Origin: Bacteroidales bacterium
GTDB lineage: Bacteria > Bacteroidota > Bacteroidia > Bacteroidales > UBA932
Assembly (NCBI GenBank): GCA_017551425.1
Contig: JAFZLQ010000035.1
Span: forward strand, 1 to 8,157
Length of the DNA stretch: 8,157 nucleotides
Direction: 5' to 3'
Made by a program: the position numbers and the translations under genes. Positions 6,718 through 8,157 of this stretch are shown here, piece by piece. The notes below the pieces were generated by a model. The model was not told where the DNA came from, ran no database searches, and was given only the letters and a program-made list of their open reading frames with translations. Within the stretch, counting starts at the first letter, position 1; every line of letters starts with the position of its first letter.

Positions 6718-7431
6718 CTATTTAAAAATGAATACAAGACCTAATTTTGCAAACGCCTGACCCTTGGGAAACGGATCCTGCGCCGCGGGAATAAAACGGA
6801 AGCCTCCGCCAAGGGTGGCGTACAGCTGCGGAAGGACGGCGTACTCCATGGAGACCGTGGCGGGAATCATGATGGAGGTGCAGTTGTCCGGGGCGTTGTT
6901 GGCGCCCACGTGCACTTTCTGCTTGCCGCTGGCGGTATCTATGCTGCTGGTGGCGGAAAGCGTCCATATGTTCCCATGGGCGAAGAACACTCCGGCGCCG
7001 ATTCCGAGCCAGATGCAGAGGCGGTCGGAGGCGAAATCATGCCTGAAATCCATCACGTCGTACTCTGCGCTCACGGAAACGCTGTGGAAGGACGACGTGA
7101 ATTCGCGGTAGGCAATCCCCTCATCGGAAGGATCCATAGACGGGAAAAGCTGCTCCCGTGCCATGCTGGAATAGCTGTAATCCATGCCGGCGCGAAGCCA
7201 GGGCTGGAAATACCGGAGCACGCCGACTCCTCCATAGGGCTGGATTTCGTTGATTGTGTTCGCCCTGATGTTTTCGAATCCGGACCCAAGGGCCCAGGAT
7301 GTTCCGCCCTCAAGACGCACCGACATGGCGTTTGAACGCGTATCCCTGTAGGCGTTCTGTGCATCCAGAACGCTGAATGCAGGAACGAGCAGCAGGAGGA
7401 CGGCAAACAGATAAGTTTTCTTTACGAACAT
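6718..7431 (-). CDS. Small outer-membrane beta-barrel protein
   Basis: A complete 237-residue protein starting at ATG 7431 (MFVKKTYLF). An in-frame TTG at 7437 would add only two residues and is less likely. A signal peptide is clear: KK at 4-5, a hydrophobic core at 7-19 and probable cleavage after A24 (VLDA/QNA). The mature part alternates glycine and aromatic or hydrophobic residues as in transmembrane beta-strands, for example LCIWLGIGAGVFF, LYATLGGGFRF and the final KLGLVFIFK, which ends near a phenylalanine as outer-membrane barrels do. The size suits an 8- to 10-stranded barrel. I do not recognise a specific family member, and the function is unknown. It sits 12 bp after the rfbB stop and 5 bp before the lipoprotein gene. 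The two envelope proteins may work as a pair (inference). Confidence 0.8.
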   Translation of the reverse strand: MFVKKTYLFAVLLLLVPAFSVLDAQNAYRDTRSNAMSVRLEGGTSWALGSGFENIRANTINEIQPYGGVGVLRYFQPWLRAGMDYSYSSMAREQLFPSMDPSDEGIAYREFTSSFHSVSVSAEYDVMDFRHDFASDRLCIWLGIGAGVFFAHGNIWTLSATSSIDTASGKQKVHVGANNAPDNCTSIMIPATVSMEYAVLPQLYATLGGGFRFIPAAQDPFPKGQAFAKLGLVFIFK

Positions 7432-7443
7432 ATTCAAAAGGGG

Positions 7444-8157
7444 CTAACGGCCCTTGTACATTTCGTCGTAATACTTCTGGTAATCGCCGCTGGTAACGTT
7501 GTCCAGCCAGTCCTGGTTGTCCAGATACCAGCGGACGGTCTTCTCGATCCCCTCTTCGAACTGCAGGGATGGCTCCCATCCCAGTTCGCGCTGGAGTTTT
7601 GAAGAATCGATGGCGTAGCGCAGGTCGTGGCCGGCGCGGTCCGTGACATAGGTGATGAGGTCCATGTCGGCGCCTTCGGGGCGGCCGAGCAGACGGTCAA
7701 CCGTGTTGATGAGCACCTTGATGATGTCTATGTTCTTCCATTCGTTGAATCCGCCGATGTTGTATGTCTCGGCTACGGTTCCCTTGTGGAAGATGAGGTC
7801 AATGGCGCGGGCGTGGTCTTCAACATACAGCCAGTCGCGCACGTTTTCGCCCCTGCCGTAAACAGGCAACGGCTTGCGCTGGCGTATATTGTTGATGAAC
7901 AACGGGATAAGCTTTTCGGGGAACTGGTAGGGGCCGTAGTTGTTGGAGCAGTTGGTCACGATGGTGGGCATGCCGAAGGTGTCGTGGAAGGCGCGCACGA
8001 AGTGGTCGCTGGACGCCTTGGCGGCGCTGTACGGGCTGTGGGGCTGGTACTTGAGGTCTTCCGTGAAGAACTTGTCGCCATAGGCCAGATGGTGCTCGCC
8101 GCTGGACGCCTTGGTGGTGAACGGAGGCTCGATGCCCTCCGGGTGCGTCAGCTCCAG
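7444..8157 (-). CDS. rfbB: dTDP-glucose 4,6-dehydratase, 5' part beyond the window
   Basis: The C-terminal 237 residues of a short-chain dehydrogenase-type sugar dehydratase, open to the right edge. A methionine at 7998 is internal, because the frame continues upstream with family-typical sequence. Visible motifs are the catalytic YxxxK in [12 protein letters not shown] (tyrosine at about 8029-8031), the substrate-binding [30 protein letters not shown] and YNIGG. The enzyme converts dTDP-glucose to dTDP-4-keto-6-deoxyglucose with bound NAD+. This is the second step of dTDP-L-rhamnose synthesis and feeds other deoxysugars of surface polysaccharides. The family is about 350-380 residues long, so roughly one third, including the NAD-binding GxxGxxG, lies outside. 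The remaining rml genes may lie to the right. The gene ends 12 bp before the outer-membrane barrel gene with no visible terminator, so read-through is expected. Confidence 0.95.
   Translation of the reverse strand: MELTHPEGIEPPFTTKASSGEHHLAYGDKFFTEDLKYQPHSPYSAAKASSDHFVRAFHDTFGMPTIVTNCSNNYGPYQFPEKLIPLFINNIRQRKPLPVYGRGENVRDWLYVEDHARAIDLIFHKGTVAETYNIGGFNEWKNIDIIKVLINTVDRLLGRPEGADMDLITYVTDRAGHDLRYAIDSSKLQRELGWEPSLQFEEGIEKTVRWYLDNQDWLDNVTSGDYQKYYDEMYKGR

Noticed and set aside
7432..7437. TTG start for the beta-barrel protein
   Set aside because: It adds only two residues before an ATG that begins a normal signal peptide.
7444..7998. A short 184-residue version of the dehydratase starting at 7998
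   Set aside because: The frame continues to the right edge with the catalytic YxxxK and other RfbB sequence, so the methionine at 7998 is internal.

Overview
The window is almost wall-to-wall protein-coding DNA from a member of the Bacteroidales, probably a moderately GC-rich gut lineage such as Alistipes/Rikenellaceae (the genus is inference). Evidence for this: the only intergenic gap carries two exact TAnnTTTG elements, the -7 box of Bacteroidota promoters; starts lack Shine-Dalgarno sequences; and several proteins (PG_1098-like THUMP-like methyltransferase, NagC/XylR-type ROK regulator, FISUMP-domain lipoprotein) belong to families common in that phylum.

Left half (1-4266, minus strand): a tightly packed run read right to left. 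It holds a two-helix membrane receptor with a HAMP domain but no output domain, a TrkH-type potassium channel subunit, a compact RecD/Dda-like superfamily 1 helicase, and a SAM-dependent methyltransferase that runs off the left edge. All three junctions overlap (20, 1 and 4 nt), so the four genes probably form one translationally coupled operon. K+ uptake, a possible membrane sensor, DNA processing and a probable RNA methyltransferase are an odd functional mixture. The receptor-TrkH pairing is the most interesting part.

Centre (4267-4337): a 71-bp AT-rich divergent promoter region. Its two -7 boxes face away from each other and are only 12 bp apart, so the operon and the ROK regulator gene cannot easily be initiated at the same moment. 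The ROK gene (4338-5537, plus strand) is the only plus-strand gene. It has an N-terminal winged helix, a zinc motif and an intact sugar pocket, but a degraded ATP loop. This fits a transcription factor rather than a kinase, perhaps acting on its own promoter and the divergent operon.

Right half (5534-8157, minus strand): the C-terminal two thirds of dTDP-glucose 4,6-dehydratase (RfbB/RmlB) enters from the right edge. It is followed after 12 bp by a small outer-membrane beta-barrel protein, and after a further 5 bp by a lipoprotein with a helical stalk and a FISUMP/DUF1566-like C-terminal domain. The spacing suggests one transcription unit linking dTDP-sugar synthesis to two envelope proteins of unknown role. 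The lipoprotein gene meets the ROK gene tail to tail with a 3-nt stop-codon overlap and no recognisable terminator.

I see no rRNA, tRNA, CRISPR array, insertion sequence, integrase or reverse transcriptase in the window. No stretch over 300 bases lacks a gene.
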